DNA from: Streptosporangium carneum
GTDB lineage: Bacteria; Actinomycetota; Actinomycetes; Streptosporangiales; Streptosporangiaceae
Assembly (NCBI RefSeq): GCF_027922005.1
Contig: NZ_BSEV01000007.1
Coordinates: forward strand, 248,001 to 312,000
Direction: 5' to 3'
Length of the DNA stretch: 64,000 bases
The notes beneath the pieces were generated by a model. The model was not told the origin of the DNA. It ran no database searches and saw nothing but the letters and a program-made list of their open reading frames with translations. The translations under genes were made by a program, and so were the position numbers. This document shows, piece by piece, positions 16,050 through 24,504 of this stretch. Position 1 is the stretch's first letter. Every line of letters begins with the position of its first letter.

Positions 16050-16904
16050 CTAGCCGAGCTGCCGTTCGGCGGCGTCGATGATCTCCTGGAGGCGCAGGCC
16101 GTGGGCGGCGTCGAGGGGGTGGCCGCCGCCGCGTTCCACGGTCTCGGCGAACTCCGCGAGCATCACGGCGAAGACGTCGGAGCCGAGCTGGCCGCCGTCG
16201 ATGCGCTCCCAGCCGAGACGGCCGTGGACCTCCACGTGGGAGGGCGGCGTCTCCCCCGGCACGCTCATGCACAGCGACGCCTCGCTGACCGCGCCCGTCT
16301 CGTGCTCCAGCAGCAGGCCGACCCAGCCGTTCGGGTTACCGTGGGCGCGGACCCCCGCGACCCTGCCGAGCGCGGCGTCCAGCATGTCGATCATGTGAGG
16401 GCCGACGTCGAGGATCGCGCCGCGCTCGAGCCGCCACGGGGTGGCGAAGTCGCCGCCGAGCAGGGATCCGGAGACGTTGGCCGCGTGCCCGCCGAACGGC
16501 TCGATGGCCGAGACCCTGGCCAGGAACGCCCTGGTCGCCTCCGAGTAACGCCAGGTGAGGACCATCTGGGAGGGGACGCCCGCCTCAGCGACCGCCTCGG
16601 CCAGCCGCCTGGCCCCGTCCAGGTCGGCGGCCAGCGGCTTCTCCAGCAGCAGCGCCTTGCCCGCCTTGGCGGCGAGCACGCCGAGCTCGGCCTGTACGGC
16701 GGGCGGCACGGAGAACGCCACCGCCTCGCAGTTGTCGAACAGCTCCTCGATCCGGTCGAAGACCGGGACGCCGAACCTGGCCGCGACCTCGGGGCGTCGC
16801 GCCCACACGCCCGCCAGGCGCGTGTCCGGTCCGGCCGCCAGCATCGGCGCGTGCACCATCTCCGCCCAAGGCCCCGCGCCCACCAAACCCACGGATATCG
16901 TCAC
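16050..16904 (-). CDS. Gfo/Idh/MocA-family oxidoreductase
   Basis: 284 residues, slightly short for the family. The N-terminal Rossmann fold has ISVGLVGAGPWAEMVHAPML (GxGxxA-type NAD(P) site), then the catalytic EKPLA motif (LLLEKPLAADL) and the C-terminal fold with GAILDVGPHMIDMLDAALG, whose DxxxHxxD pattern carries the catalytic His. Enzymes of this group oxidise or reduce sugars, inositols and related polyols. No sugar operon surrounds it, so the substrate is unknown. The GTG start at 16904 lies 26 bp from a strong hairpin at 16930-16949 in its leader. Confidence 0.92.
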   Translation of the reverse strand: MTISVGLVGAGPWAEMVHAPMLAAGPDTRLAGVWARRPEVAARFGVPVFDRIEELFDNCEAVAFSVPPAVQAELGVLAAKAGKALLLEKPLAADLDGARRLAEAVAEAGVPSQMVLTWRYSEATRAFLARVSAIEPFGGHAANVSGSLLGGDFATPWRLERGAILDVGPHMIDMLDAALGRVAGVRAHGNPNGWVGLLLEHETGAVSEASLCMSVPGETPPSHVEVHGRLGWERIDGGQLGSDVFAVMLAEFAETVERGGGHPLDAAHGLRLQEIIDAAERQLG

Positions 16905-16929
16905 GGCCTCAGCTTCTCACGCTCTCCTC

Positions 16930-16949
16930 CCCCGAGCGTGCGCTCGGGG
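16930..16949 (-). promoter_or_regulatory. Leader hairpin or operator dyad
   Basis: CCCCGAGC, GTGC, GCTCGGGG: an 8-bp perfect dyad in the divergent region between the oxidoreductase and the phosphatase. It could be an operator or a leader hairpin; no further evidence. Confidence 0.4.
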
Positions 16950-17027
16950 TGGCGTGCCCCGTGCCCGCGCGGGAAGTCCGTGGGGCGCCGCGCGGCGCGC
17001 GGGCCGTGGCGGCATGATGGATCCCCT

Positions 17028-17609
17028 ATGGACGAGATGATTCTGCTGCGGCACGGCGAGACCGAGTGGAGCAGGAACGGACGCCACACGGGGCGCACCG
17101 ACCTGCCGCTGACCGGCAGGGGCGAGGACCAGGGGCGGGCGCTCGCGCCGCTGGTCAAGGGCAGGTCCTTCGGCCTGACGCTGGTCAGCCCCGCCCTGCG
17201 GGCCCGCCGTACGGCCGACCTCGCCGGGCTGACGGGCTACGAGGTCGACCCGGACCTGTGGGAGTGGGACTACGGCGGCTACGAGGGCATCACCACCGCG
17301 GACATCCGCCGGACGCGTCCCGGCTGGTATCTGTGGCGCGACGGGATCGTCCCCGGTGACGCCGAGCATCCCGGCGAGAGCGTGACCCAGGTCGCCGCGC
17401 GCGTGGACCGGGTGATCGACAGGGCTCGGGCGGCGGAGGGCGACGTCGTCCTGGTGGCCCACGGGCACTACCTGCGGGTGCTGTGCGCCCGCTGGCTCGG
17501 CCTGCCTCCGCAGGACGGCCGTCTCTTCCGTCTGGACACCGGCACCTACTCCAGGCTCGGCTTCGAACACGGCGAGCCGGTCGTGCTCGCCTGGAACGCT
17601 CCCGTCTGA
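17028..17609 (+). CDS. Histidine phosphatase family protein
   Basis: 193 residues, phosphoglycerate-mutase-like fold. The catalytic motif LLRHGETEWS (phospho-His in RHG) is at the N-terminus, the second Arg region is SPALRARRTA, the acid is within WEWDYGGYEG and the second catalytic His is in VVLVAHGHYLRVL. GmhB-independent and cobalamin (CobC-like) roles both exist in this family; the substrate cannot be fixed here. There is no clear ribosome binding site, and CATGAT lies nine bases before the ATG, so the transcript may be leaderless. Confidence 0.93.
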   Translation: MDEMILLRHGETEWSRNGRHTGRTDLPLTGRGEDQGRALAPLVKGRSFGLTLVSPALRARRTADLAGLTGYEVDPDLWEWDYGGYEGITTADIRRTRPGWYLWRDGIVPGDAEHPGESVTQVAARVDRVIDRARAAEGDVVLVAHGHYLRVLCARWLGLPPQDGRLFRLDTGTYSRLGFEHGEPVVLAWNAPV

Positions 17610-17646
17610 GCGACCCGCGCGAGGCGGCCGTCGACGCGACCGCGCC

Positions 17647-17665
17647 GGGCCGCGGGCCTCGGCCC
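17647..17665. terminator. Hairpin between convergent genes
   Basis: GGGCCG, 7-nt loop, CGGCCC, between the phosphatase and the small minus-strand gene. It could serve both directions. Confidence 0.4.
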
Positions 17666-17666
17666 G

Positions 17667-17912
17667 TCAGCCGCTCGAGAACCCCTCGTGACCGCGGCGG
17701 GCGTCCTCGAAGTGGCCCCACCGCCGGTAACAGGGCTGGTCGCGCACTCCGGTGACCCATGTGCGGTAGGACACCGGAGTGATCGCACCGTCGCCTGTGG
17801 CCTGCGAGGCGACGCCATAGGTGCGGATCACGACGCGACCGCCCGGTGCGAAGAGCACGTCGTCGGCCACGGGATACAAGGTCATCTGGTCGAGCACGGC
17901 TTGGACCCCCAT
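17667..17912 (-). CDS. Small hypothetical protein downstream of DUF397
   Basis: 81 residues from the ATG at 17912; a TTG five codons earlier is an alternative. It contains DDVLFAPGGRVVIRTYGVAS and SYRTWVTGVRDQPCYRRWGH, a protein-like composition with aromatic residues, but no family I recognise. It lies 95 bp behind the DUF397 gene on the same strand and could be the last member of the WhiJ-type group. The ribosome binding site is poorly placed for either start, which lowers confidence. Confidence 0.45.
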   Translation of the reverse strand: MGVQAVLDQMTLYPVADDVLFAPGGRVVIRTYGVASQATGDGAITPVSYRTWVTGVRDQPCYRRWGHFEDARRGHEGFSSG

Positions 17913-18007
17913 TCGCTGTTGGCCCAACTCTTTCCTGCCGACCCGCTCCCCGAGTTACGTCACCGGCGCGCCGAGGTCAACCACGCGCGCCTGGTGTGAA
18001 AACGGCG

Positions 18008-18244
18008 TTACACCGTAAGGCTGTCGAACTCCCCGTCTTTCACCCCGAGCACCAGCGCACGGATCTCGTCGCGGGTGTAAATCAACGCCGGCCCTCCCGG
18101 AAAGCGGGAGTTCCGGACCGCGATACTGCCGTCGGGCAGTTCGGCCAACTCGACGCAGTTGCCCGTCGAGTTGCTGTGACGGCTCTTCCGCCAACTCGCC
18201 CCGGCCAGGTCCGTGGCGGGCATGCCGTTGTAGGTGTGCTTCAT
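18008..18244 (-). CDS. DUF397 domain protein
   Basis: 78 residues. The family signature W-x-K-S-x-x-S (ASWRKSRHSNSTGNCVELAE) is followed by VRNSRFPGGPALIYTRDEI, and a final short segment ending in DGEFDSL. DUF397 proteins are small partners of WhiJ-like XRE regulators in filamentous actinomycetes and are thought to bind or modulate them. Its ATG follows the TAA of the XRE gene with no gap, so translation is coupled. Confidence 0.93.
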   Translation of the reverse strand: MKHTYNGMPATDLAGASWRKSRHSNSTGNCVELAELPDGSIAVRNSRFPGGPALIYTRDEIRALVLGVKDGEFDSLTV

Positions 18245-19111
18245 TTAGATCTCTCTGAGAAGGTCGCCGAGGATCTCGGCGGTGCCCCCAGGCGTGGTGC
18301 TTTCCACGCACAGCTGCTCCATAGCCGTGAGGTATGGATCGATGTCCTCACGTTTGTCCAGGTAGAGGGCACCCCAGAGCTGCTCGACATAAACGACGTC
18401 CGACAGGTCGGACTCGGGAAACCGCAAGATGCTGAACGCACCACCCTCGGCCGCGTGCATGCCGAACCGGAAGGGCATCACCTGGATGGTGATGTTGGGC
18501 AGCGAGGCCACCTCCAGCAGGTGCTGGAGCTGTTCCCGCATGATCTCCCGTCCTCCGATCGGGCGCTTCAGGGCCGCCTCGTCGATGACCGCCCACAGGC
18601 GCGGGCTGTCCCTCTTCGTCAGACGCTCCTGACGCTGCATGCGCATATGCACACGCCGCTCGATGTCCGCCTCCGGCACGTCCGGGTAGCCCAACCGGAT
18701 CACGGTGCGCGCGTAGGCGGCCGTCTGCAGCAGGCCGGGAACGAACTGCACCTCGTAGGTGCGGATCACGTTCGCCGCCTCCTCCAGCCCCACATAGGTG
18801 GTGAACCAGTTCGGCAGGAGATCGCCGTACTTGTGCCACCAACCGGGGGTGTTCGCCTCGCGGACCATCTCCAGCAGGCCGCGCCGTTCCGCGTCATCGA
18901 GCACGCCGTACAGGGTGAGCAGGTCCTCCACGTCCCGTGTCTTGAAACCGACACGTCCCAGCTCCATCCGGCTGATCTTGGACTCCGAGGCCCGGATGTG
19001 GAATCCGGCCACCTCACGGGGGAGCCCCTTCTCCTCACGCAGACGGCGCAGGCTTGCGCCGAGCATGATGCGCCGAACGGTGGAACCGGTACCTGGCGGG
19101 TCCATGGACAC
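18245..19111 (-). CDS. XRE regulator with DUF5753 domain (WhiJ-like)
   Basis: About 288 residues. The N-terminal helix-turn-helix covers about 15-70 (LGASLRRLREEKGLPREVAG, then SESKISRMELGRV). The rest is DUF5753, a putative ligand-binding domain, with WWHKYGDLLPNWFTTYVGLE, YEVQFVPGLLQTAAYAR and EAALKRPIGG as family marks. The GTG at 19111 has GAGGAG with seven-base spacing and is preferred over the ATG two codons later. It is coupled to DUF397 and divergent from an RsbW-like ATPase, the classical WhiJ/AbaA-type arrangement linked to development control in Streptomyces. The TGCAC array upstream is a likely operator. Confidence 0.93.
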   Translation of the reverse strand: MSMDPPGTGSTVRRIMLGASLRRLREEKGLPREVAGFHIRASESKISRMELGRVGFKTRDVEDLLTLYGVLDDAERRGLLEMVREANTPGWWHKYGDLLPNWFTTYVGLEEAANVIRTYEVQFVPGLLQTAAYARTVIRLGYPDVPEADIERRVHMRMQRQERLTKRDSPRLWAVIDEAALKRPIGGREIMREQLQHLLEVASLPNITIQVMPFRFGMHAAEGGAFSILRFPESDLSDVVYVEQLWGALYLDKREDIDPYLTAMEQLCVESTTPGGTAEILGDLLREI

Positions 19112-19233
19112 GTGGTTGCTCCTCGCTCGCTTTCCTGATCGACAGTCTGTCACTTCGCGGCACAAGATTCCCTAGCCGCGGACAAGATCCCCTTTCTGTC
19201 CCGATTGCCGAATTCATGGGTAACCGTAGCGGT

Positions 19234-19287
19234 TGCACACACCTTATGCACGTGCATTCGCTCTTGCACCTGCACGGGAGTTTGCAC
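19234..19287. promoter_or_regulatory. TGCAC repeat array in divergent region
   Basis: TGCAC occurs at 19234, 19247, 19265, 19271 and 19283. One copy lies in the perfect 12-bp palindrome ATGCACGTGCAT (19246-19257). All lie within 54 bp between the XRE gene and the ATPase gene, reaching to the ATPase start codon. This density suggests an operator, most simply for the adjacent XRE regulator. Confidence 0.6.
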
Positions 19288-19288
19288 C

Positions 19289-19807
19289 ATGATGATCGAT
19301 GTGCAGTCCACCCAAACCGCGCTCTCCCGAACCTCCTGGACGGCGCTTGACTGGTGGCCCCCCGTCGGCTGGTGGCCAGACGCCGCCCGCGACCTCCTCT
19401 CCGGGTCGACGGCCATGGCCAGCGCCACCTTCGTGCTCCCCCCGCAGGCAGAGTCCGTGCACTCCGCCCGCAGCTTCGCGACGGGGACGCTCACCGGCTG
19501 GAAGCTCAGCGAGCTGAGCGAGAACATGGAGCTCGTCGTCTCCGAGCTGGCCACGAACGCCTTCAGGCACGGTCTGCGACTGGCCGAGTCCCGCGCCAAG
19601 GAACCGATCAGGCTCTCCTTGCTGCGCCGGGGAGGCCTGGTCGCCTGCGCGCTGAACGACCCGGGATCGGGCTTCCCCACGCTGCGCGATCCGTCACCCC
19701 TGGACATCGGCGGGCTCGGACTGCACATCGTCGAGTCGCTGAGCGCCCGCTGGGGCTGGGCCCCCCTGGCGCCCTACGGCAAGATCGTCTGGGCCGTCCT
19801 CAGGTAG
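19289..19807 (+). CDS. RsbW-like ATP-binding regulatory protein
   Basis: 172 residues from the ATG at 19289, which follows GGGAG; the frame is open further upstream but only across the operator array. It is a GHKL (HATPase_c) protein: N-box VVSELATNAFRHG, then ALNDPGSGFP (G1-like DxGxG) and DIGGLGLHIVESLSARWGW (G2 and following). Such proteins act as anti-sigma-factor kinases or as the ATPase member of WhiJ-type loci. An aromatic segment LDWWPPVGWWPDAA near the N-terminus is unusual. It is divergent from the XRE-DUF397 pair and ends in a strong terminator. Confidence 0.88.
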   Translation: MMIDVQSTQTALSRTSWTALDWWPPVGWWPDAARDLLSGSTAMASATFVLPPQAESVHSARSFATGTLTGWKLSELSENMELVVSELATNAFRHGLRLAESRAKEPIRLSLLRRGGLVACALNDPGSGFPTLRDPSPLDIGGLGLHIVESLSARWGWAPLAPYGKIVWAVLR

Positions 19808-19821
19808 CCGTCCCCGCCAGA

Positions 19822-19855
19822 CCCTCGGGGCAGCCGTCCACGACGGTCCCGAGGG
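19822..19855 (+). terminator. Terminator hairpin after the ATPase gene
   Basis: CCCTCGGG (19822-19829) pairs with CCCGAGGG (19848-19855), and the loop holds a second small stem (CCGT/ACGG). It begins 15 bp after the stop. Confidence 0.65.
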
Positions 19856-20101
19856 CGGCCGTTCCGGCCCCATCGCCCTCCCCGAAAAGGCGCCGCCTCT
19901 TCCCCTCATCTGGCGCCGACCGGCTCCCGGGGCCGCCGCGTACCCCCACGTGCGGTCCCGGGAGCGGTCAAAACCCGGAGAACATCGCTGGAACCAGTCG
20001 CATTCTGCGCGGTGCATCCCGCCGAGATGCCCTCTGCATTACCGTGGATGTTTATGGCTCACGGAGAGTCCCCACGCGAGATTCCTGCAGAGAGCTGCGA
20101 G

Positions 20102-22495
20102 ATGAACGATCATCTGCACGGCTGGTTGAAGACCCTCGACGAAGAACGGCTCACCCGGGTTCTGGCCAACCGGCCGGACGCCATCGCCCCGCCGTGGCCG
20201 CGCCGCCTGGACACCCTGGCGCAGCGGCTGGGAAACGGGTCCGCGGTGACGGCGGTCATGCGCGGCCTTCCGCTGCCCTCACTGGAGGTGGCGCAGGCGG
20301 CGCTGGCCATGGGCGGCCGCGTCGACCTCGAGGCGCTGGCCGGGTTCATGGGCGTGCCGGAGGCCGAGATCGCCCCCTGGGTCGACCTGCTGTTCGACCA
20401 CGCCCTGGCCTGGCCCGACGACGAGGGGCTGATCAGGATCGCCGACGGCGTCGCCCGCCGGTGGGCCGCTCCGTGCGGCCTCGGCGAGCCGCTCACGCAC
20501 TACCTCGACTCGTGGACCGTGAGCGCCGACGCCCTGCGCGCGCTCGCCAGGACGCTCGGCCTGCCCCACGGCCCGAAGCGCCACACGATCGCCAAGGTCG
20601 CCGAGACGCTCTCCGACCCCGCGCGGCTGGCCACGCTGCTGGAGCGGGCGCCCGACGGGACGGGACGGCTGCTGGAGGAGTTCGCCTGGGAGGGCCCGGC
20701 CCGTGACGTCGACGGGGGCCGGTTCGTGGCGCCGGGCTCCCCGGAGAAGTGGGCCGGCGACCACGGGCTGCTCTTCCGGCCGAGCTGGAACACCGCCGAG
20801 ATGCCCAGGGAGGTCGCGCTCGCGCTGCGCGGCCCCGGCTACCACCCGCCGTTCACCCCCGCCCCGCCGGACCTGGCGACCATCCCGGTGGATCCCGAGG
20901 CCGTCGACCACCTGATGACGCTGGCCGCCCCGCACATGGTCGAGCGCTGCGCCGCGATGCTGGAGAACACCGCCAAGGTCCCGCTGCCGCTGCTGAAGGC
21001 GGGCGGGGTCGGCGTGCGCGAGGTGCGCAGGCTGGCCAGGGACACCGGCTGCGACGAGGACGAGACCCGGCTGCTGCTGGAGATATGCGCGGTGGCCAGA
21101 CTGCTGGCCTGGGACGACTCGGCGGGCGGGCTGGTTCCGACCGAGAAGTTCGACCGCTGGCGGCTGGACGACGCCGCGGCCAGGCTGCGGGTGCTGCTGT
21201 CGGCGTGGTGGCGGATGGAGCGCTCTTCGCTGCGCCGGATCGACGGCAAGTACGGCACGGTGCTCGGCGACGACCCCATGGGGGCGATGGTCGCCAGGGC
21301 CAGGCGGGCGGTGCTCGGAGTGCTGGCCCGCCTGCCCGCCAGCACGGCGTGCGCCGACCGGGCGGGGCTGGTCGGCTCCGCCCACTGGCACGCCCCGCTG
21401 CTCGAGCAGCCGCTCCTGGCCGAGTGCGCGCCCGCCGTGCTCGACGAGGCCAGGATGCTCGGGCTGGTCGCCTACGACACGATCACCGACCTGGGCCGCG
21501 CGCTGGCCGTCCTGGACGCCGCGGGGGACGAGAACGACGACTCGACGCCGCTCGTGGAGAACGATCCGGTGCTGGTGGAGTGCTCGACCAGAGCGTTGGC
21601 CAGCGTACGGCGGAGCGCGCTGTTCGGGGCCGACCTCACCGCCGTGGTGACGGGCCCGCCCTCCGCCGAACTGGCCGAGCTGCTCGACCGGGCGGCCGAC
21701 CGCGAGTCCAGGGGGGCCGCCTCGGTGTGGCGGTTCAGCCCGATGAGCGTACGGCGGGCGATGGACGCCGGGTGCGCCGCCGACGACCTGCTGGCCGAGC
21801 TCGCCGAGGTGGGCACGATTCCGCAGCCGCTGGAGTACCTCGTGCGCGACGTCGCCAGGCGGCACGGCGAGGTCACCGTCACCACGGTCGCCTGCATCGT
21901 GCAGGCCTCCGACCCGGTGCTGCTGGCCGAGATCGCCGGGCACAGACGGCTCGGCAGACTGGGCCTGCGGCTGCTCGCGCCGACCGTGCTGGCCAGTGCC
22001 GTGCCCGCGGCCAAGACCCTGGCCGCGCTGCGGGAGAACGGCTACGCCCCGGTCCCGATCGAGGACACCGGGGAGATCACCGTTCGCCGGGCCCGGATCG
22101 AGGAGCCCCAGAGCGGGCGGCTGATCCTGCTGCCCGGTGGCCGCGTCGCCGAGTTCGAGCAGCCGCCCTACTCCCTGTTCGAGATCCCGCCCGATCCGCG
22201 CGAGCACGCCCAGCGGCTGCTCGCCGTCGACGGGGGCGCCGCCCAGCAGAACGGCAGGACGTGGGCGGTGATCGGCCGCATGGCCTCCCGGCTGCCGACG
22301 GCCCAGCAGTCGCTGCTCGGCTTCGTGGTCGACCGGGGGGTGCGGGCGGCGATCAGGCTGGCCGACGGGCTGACCGCGACCATCAGCCACGGCGAGCTGC
22401 GCAGCGGAGTGCTCGACGCGTGGTGCGAGGAGGCCGGAGACTACCTGGAGTTCCCCCTGGCCGACATCGTCGAGGTCCGCGGGGCCTACGCCTGA
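20102..22495 (+). CDS. Helicase-associated (XPB/Ssl2-like C-terminal) protein
   Basis: 797 residues. It belongs to the actinobacterial helicase_C_3 group, which has a conserved domain also found with XPB-type helicases but lacks Walker motifs. Recognisable parts include LRALARTLGLPHGPKRHTIA, the central LLFRPSWNTAEMPREVALA and the C-terminal LRENGYAPVPIEDTGEIT. The role is unknown; DNA repair or transcription-linked functions are usually suggested. I start it at the ATG at 20102, preceded by GAGAGC, where the protein-like sequence begins. It is monocistronic with a strong terminator directly after the stop. Confidence 0.82.
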   Translation: MNDHLHGWLKTLDEERLTRVLANRPDAIAPPWPRRLDTLAQRLGNGSAVTAVMRGLPLPSLEVAQAALAMGGRVDLEALAGFMGVPEAEIAPWVDLLFDHALAWPDDEGLIRIADGVARRWAAPCGLGEPLTHYLDSWTVSADALRALARTLGLPHGPKRHTIAKVAETLSDPARLATLLERAPDGTGRLLEEFAWEGPARDVDGGRFVAPGSPEKWAGDHGLLFRPSWNTAEMPREVALALRGPGYHPPFTPAPPDLATIPVDPEAVDHLMTLAAPHMVERCAAMLENTAKVPLPLLKAGGVGVREVRRLARDTGCDEDETRLLLEICAVARLLAWDDSAGGLVPTEKFDRWRLDDAAARLRVLLSAWWRMERSSLRRIDGKYGTVLGDDPMGAMVARARRAVLGVLARLPASTACADRAGLVGSAHWHAPLLEQPLLAECAPAVLDEARMLGLVAYDTITDLGRALAVLDAAGDENDDSTPLVENDPVLVECSTRALASVRRSALFGADLTAVVTGPPSAELAELLDRAADRESRGAASVWRFSPMSVRRAMDAGCAADDLLAELAEVGTIPQPLEYLVRDVARRHGEVTVTTVACIVQASDPVLLAEIAGHRRLGRLGLRLLAPTVLASAVPAAKTLAALRENGYAPVPIEDTGEITVRRARIEEPQSGRLILLPGGRVAEFEQPPYSLFEIPPDPREHAQRLLAVDGGAAQQNGRTWAVIGRMASRLPTAQQSLLGFVVDRGVRAAIRLADGLTATISHGELRSGVLDAWCEEAGDYLEFPLADIVEVRGAYA

Positions 22496-22521
22496 CCTGT
22501 CCCGAGCCCGCCCGGGACAGG
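22496..22521 (+). terminator. Terminator hairpin after helicase-associated gene
   Basis: CCTGTCCCG (22496-22504) pairs perfectly with CGGGACAGG (22513-22521) around an 8-nt loop, starting at the base after the stop codon. Confidence 0.75.
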
Positions 22522-22635
22522 CCGGCGCGCCCACGCGTCCTCGCGCCGGGACGCGCGGCCGGGGACGTCGCCTCCGGGCCGCGCACCCCTGCGGGCCCCG
22601 TCACCCGCGGCTCTCCCACGGGACGCGGGCCGCCG

Positions 22636-23514
22636 CTATCCCGTGCAGGGCGGCACCTTCGGGTCGTCATGGGTGCGGACCGCGGGAAGCCAGGCGGCGC
22701 CGCCGGGAACGTCGTCGAGCCAGACCCGGAACCAGCGTGTCGTGCCGACGCCCGTCTCGTCCTCGACCCGCTCGCCCTCGTGGAAGACGCAGTCGGCGTT
22801 GAGGACGTCGCCGTGCCAGATGCGATGGCCGACCACGTTGTGGACGTCGTATCTCTTGCGCGGGTCACGGGCCAGGCCCATGCTGCAGGCCGGAACCCGT
22901 TCCTTCCTGGTTTTGCAGTCGCCCTCGACGTTGAACACCCGGACGGTGGCCGTCACCGTGCCTGACCGGCTCTCGGCGATGGTCGGCAGACCGTCGCCGC
23001 GGCCCGCTCCCGACATGAGGACGACGGTCACCGCGGCCGCGGCGAGGACGACCCCCGCGACGAGAGACGGCCCCACCCGCCTGCCGCCGGGACGCCACCA
23101 CCGCGCGGGCGCGACCACCCGCGGCTCCTCCGGGGGCGCACTGTCCGGGGCAGCGCTGTCTGGGGCCGCGCTGTCCGGCGTCGCGCCGTCCCGCCGGCGC
23201 CCGGCGTCCGGTTCCTCCGTGAGGCTCCCGGCCGCCGCGGGGCTCCCGGCCGCCGCGGACGACGGTCGCGCGGCGTCGGCCAGCGCCCACAACCGGTGCA
23301 GTTCCCGGGACTCCTCGTTGCTCGCGCCGCAGGCCTTGGCGAAGGCGTGCACCGGGCCGTAGGCCGCGGGAATCTTGGTGCCCGCGCAGTAGCGGTGCAG
23401 GCTGGAACGGCTGATCCCGCTCCGGCGCGCCAGCGCCTCGAAACTCACCCCCGAACGGTCCTTGAGCGCCCGAAGCCGGGCGGCGAACCGTTGGACTTCC
23501 TCCCCCTGTGTCAT
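22636..23514 (-). CDS. Membrane-anchored XRE regulator with extracellular domain
   Basis: 292 residues from the ATG at 23514, with GGAG six bases upstream. The N-terminal XRE helix-turn-helix lies at about 8-65 (LRALKDRSGVSFEALARRSG, SRSSLHRYCAG). A Pro/Ala/Asp-rich linker follows with AAPDS-type repeats. One membrane segment (about 150-172, VGPSLVAGVVLAAAAVTVVL) leads to an exported domain of about 110 residues with four cysteines. It looks like a one-component transmembrane sensor-regulator. It is divergent from the secreted-protein gene at 23800, a plausible target. Confidence 0.82.
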   Translation of the reverse strand: MTQGEEVQRFAARLRALKDRSGVSFEALARRSGISRSSLHRYCAGTKIPAAYGPVHAFAKACGASNEESRELHRLWALADAARPSSAAAGSPAAAGSLTEEPDAGRRRDGATPDSAAPDSAAPDSAPPEEPRVVAPARWWRPGGRRVGPSLVAGVVLAAAAVTVVLMSGAGRGDGLPTIAESRSGTVTATVRVFNVEGDCKTRKERVPACSMGLARDPRKRYDVHNVVGHRIWHGDVLNADCVFHEGERVEDETGVGTTRWFRVWLDDVPGGAAWLPAVRTHDDPKVPPCTG

Positions 23515-23616
23515 TGCGTCTCCGCAGCGAAGGCGAGCCACAGGGCCCCAGGGCTGCCGAGGCAGTCGTCTCACCTGTATCCCAGCAGATCCGAAACCTC
23601 ACAGCTCGCGGTGGTT

Positions 23617-23664
23617 GGGACATCTCAACGTCCCATCTTGGCAATCTTCCTTGTGGGATGTCCC
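23617..23664. promoter_or_regulatory. GGGAC half-site cluster
   Basis: GGGACATC (23617-23624) is repeated in reverse as GATGTCCC (23657-23664), with a further GTCCCATC (23630-23637) between them. The cluster lies in the divergent region between the membrane XRE regulator and the secreted protein. It is a candidate operator; spacing does not match a simple dyad. Confidence 0.4.
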
Positions 23665-23799
23665 GGCCTTCCGCAACCTCGGTCTGGAAACAGCGCGGCG
23701 CCGGCGCCAGGAGCGAAAGACCGGCCGGTCACCGCGTTCCCCCACCCCTGTCAGAGCTCGAGACGTTCTCATCCGAGCTCGGAAACGGAGAGGATCACC

Positions 23800-24270
23800 A
23801 TGCGAATGACCTTCGGGAAGCGCGCGGCGCTCAGCGTCGTGGCGGCCGGCTCGCTGCTGATCGCCCCCGCCGCCGCCCACGCCGCCACAGACGCCGCCAC
23901 AGACGCCGCCGCCGGGGCCGCCGTCCCGGTCTCGTGCGCCGGAATGGTCAACCCCGTCAACGCCACCGGCGTCAGCACCGTCAAGTCGACCCCGATGCCG
24001 GGGCGGACGCTGGAGCTGCGCACCGGGCAGATCAACGGGGTCCAGTACGCGTGGACGCGCGTGCAGAACTCCCAGAACGGCGACCAGATCTGGATCGACA
24101 TCTCCGGAGACGGCGGAACCACGTGGAGGCAGTGCGACCTGAGGACCATCGGCACCGGAAGGAACTACGGAAACGCGCTGAAGACCGTCAACAGCTCCCT
24201 GGTGTGCATGCGGGCGGGCGCGCGTCCCGCCGGGGTCGGCTCGTCATACCTGACCGACTGGTGGTGCTAG
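23800..24270 (+). CDS. Small secreted protein
   Basis: 156 residues. A signal peptide (about 1-28, ending AAAHA-A) is followed by a short Ala/Asp/Thr repeat (ATDAATDAAAGAA) and a mature domain of about 115 residues with four cysteines (SCAG, RQCDL, LVCMR, terminal WWC). WTRVQNSQNGDQIWIDISGD is the most conserved-looking part. I know similar unnamed secreted proteins from actinomycetes but no function. The ATG follows GGAGAGG. The terminal cysteine suggests a disulfide tying down the C-terminus. Confidence 0.78.
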   Translation: MRMTFGKRAALSVVAAGSLLIAPAAAHAATDAATDAAAGAAVPVSCAGMVNPVNATGVSTVKSTPMPGRTLELRTGQINGVQYAWTRVQNSQNGDQIWIDISGDGGTTWRQCDLRTIGTGRNYGNALKTVNSSLVCMRAGARPAGVGSSYLTDWWC

Positions 24271-24314
24271 CGGCGCCCGGCGCGCCGCAGGGAAGCGACG
24301 CCCGGTAGGGCGCG

Positions 24315-24361
24315 GGGCCTTTTCGTCCGCTCGGCCGTACGGCTGACCGGGCGGAAGGCCC
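24315..24361 (+). terminator. Terminator hairpin after secreted-protein gene
   Basis: GGGCCTT (24315-24321) pairs with AAGGCCC (24355-24361), with further partial pairing in the loop (CCGCTCGG against CCGGGCGG), 44 bp after the stop. Confidence 0.6.
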
Positions 24362-24504
24362 GACGTCGTGACGCCTCGCGCGGGGCAGGCGTCCCGGCGT
24401 CAGGGCATCGGGACGTCACCGCGCCGGGAGGCCGGGCGGCGGCCCGTCCGCCCCGTCAGCCGTCCGGAGCGCGGACCCCACGTCGTCGCCGCGATCCGCC
24501 CCGG

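Noticed and set aside
17028-17609. CobC (alpha-ribazole phosphatase) assignment for the histidine phosphatase
   Set aside because: The corrinoid operon is nearby, but it is separated, on the other strand and behind the riboswitch; nothing in the sequence fixes this substrate.
24271-24504. Possible small gene between the secreted protein and TetR genes
   Set aside because: Only Arg/Pro/Gly-rich frames; the hairpin at 24315-24361 explains the structure.
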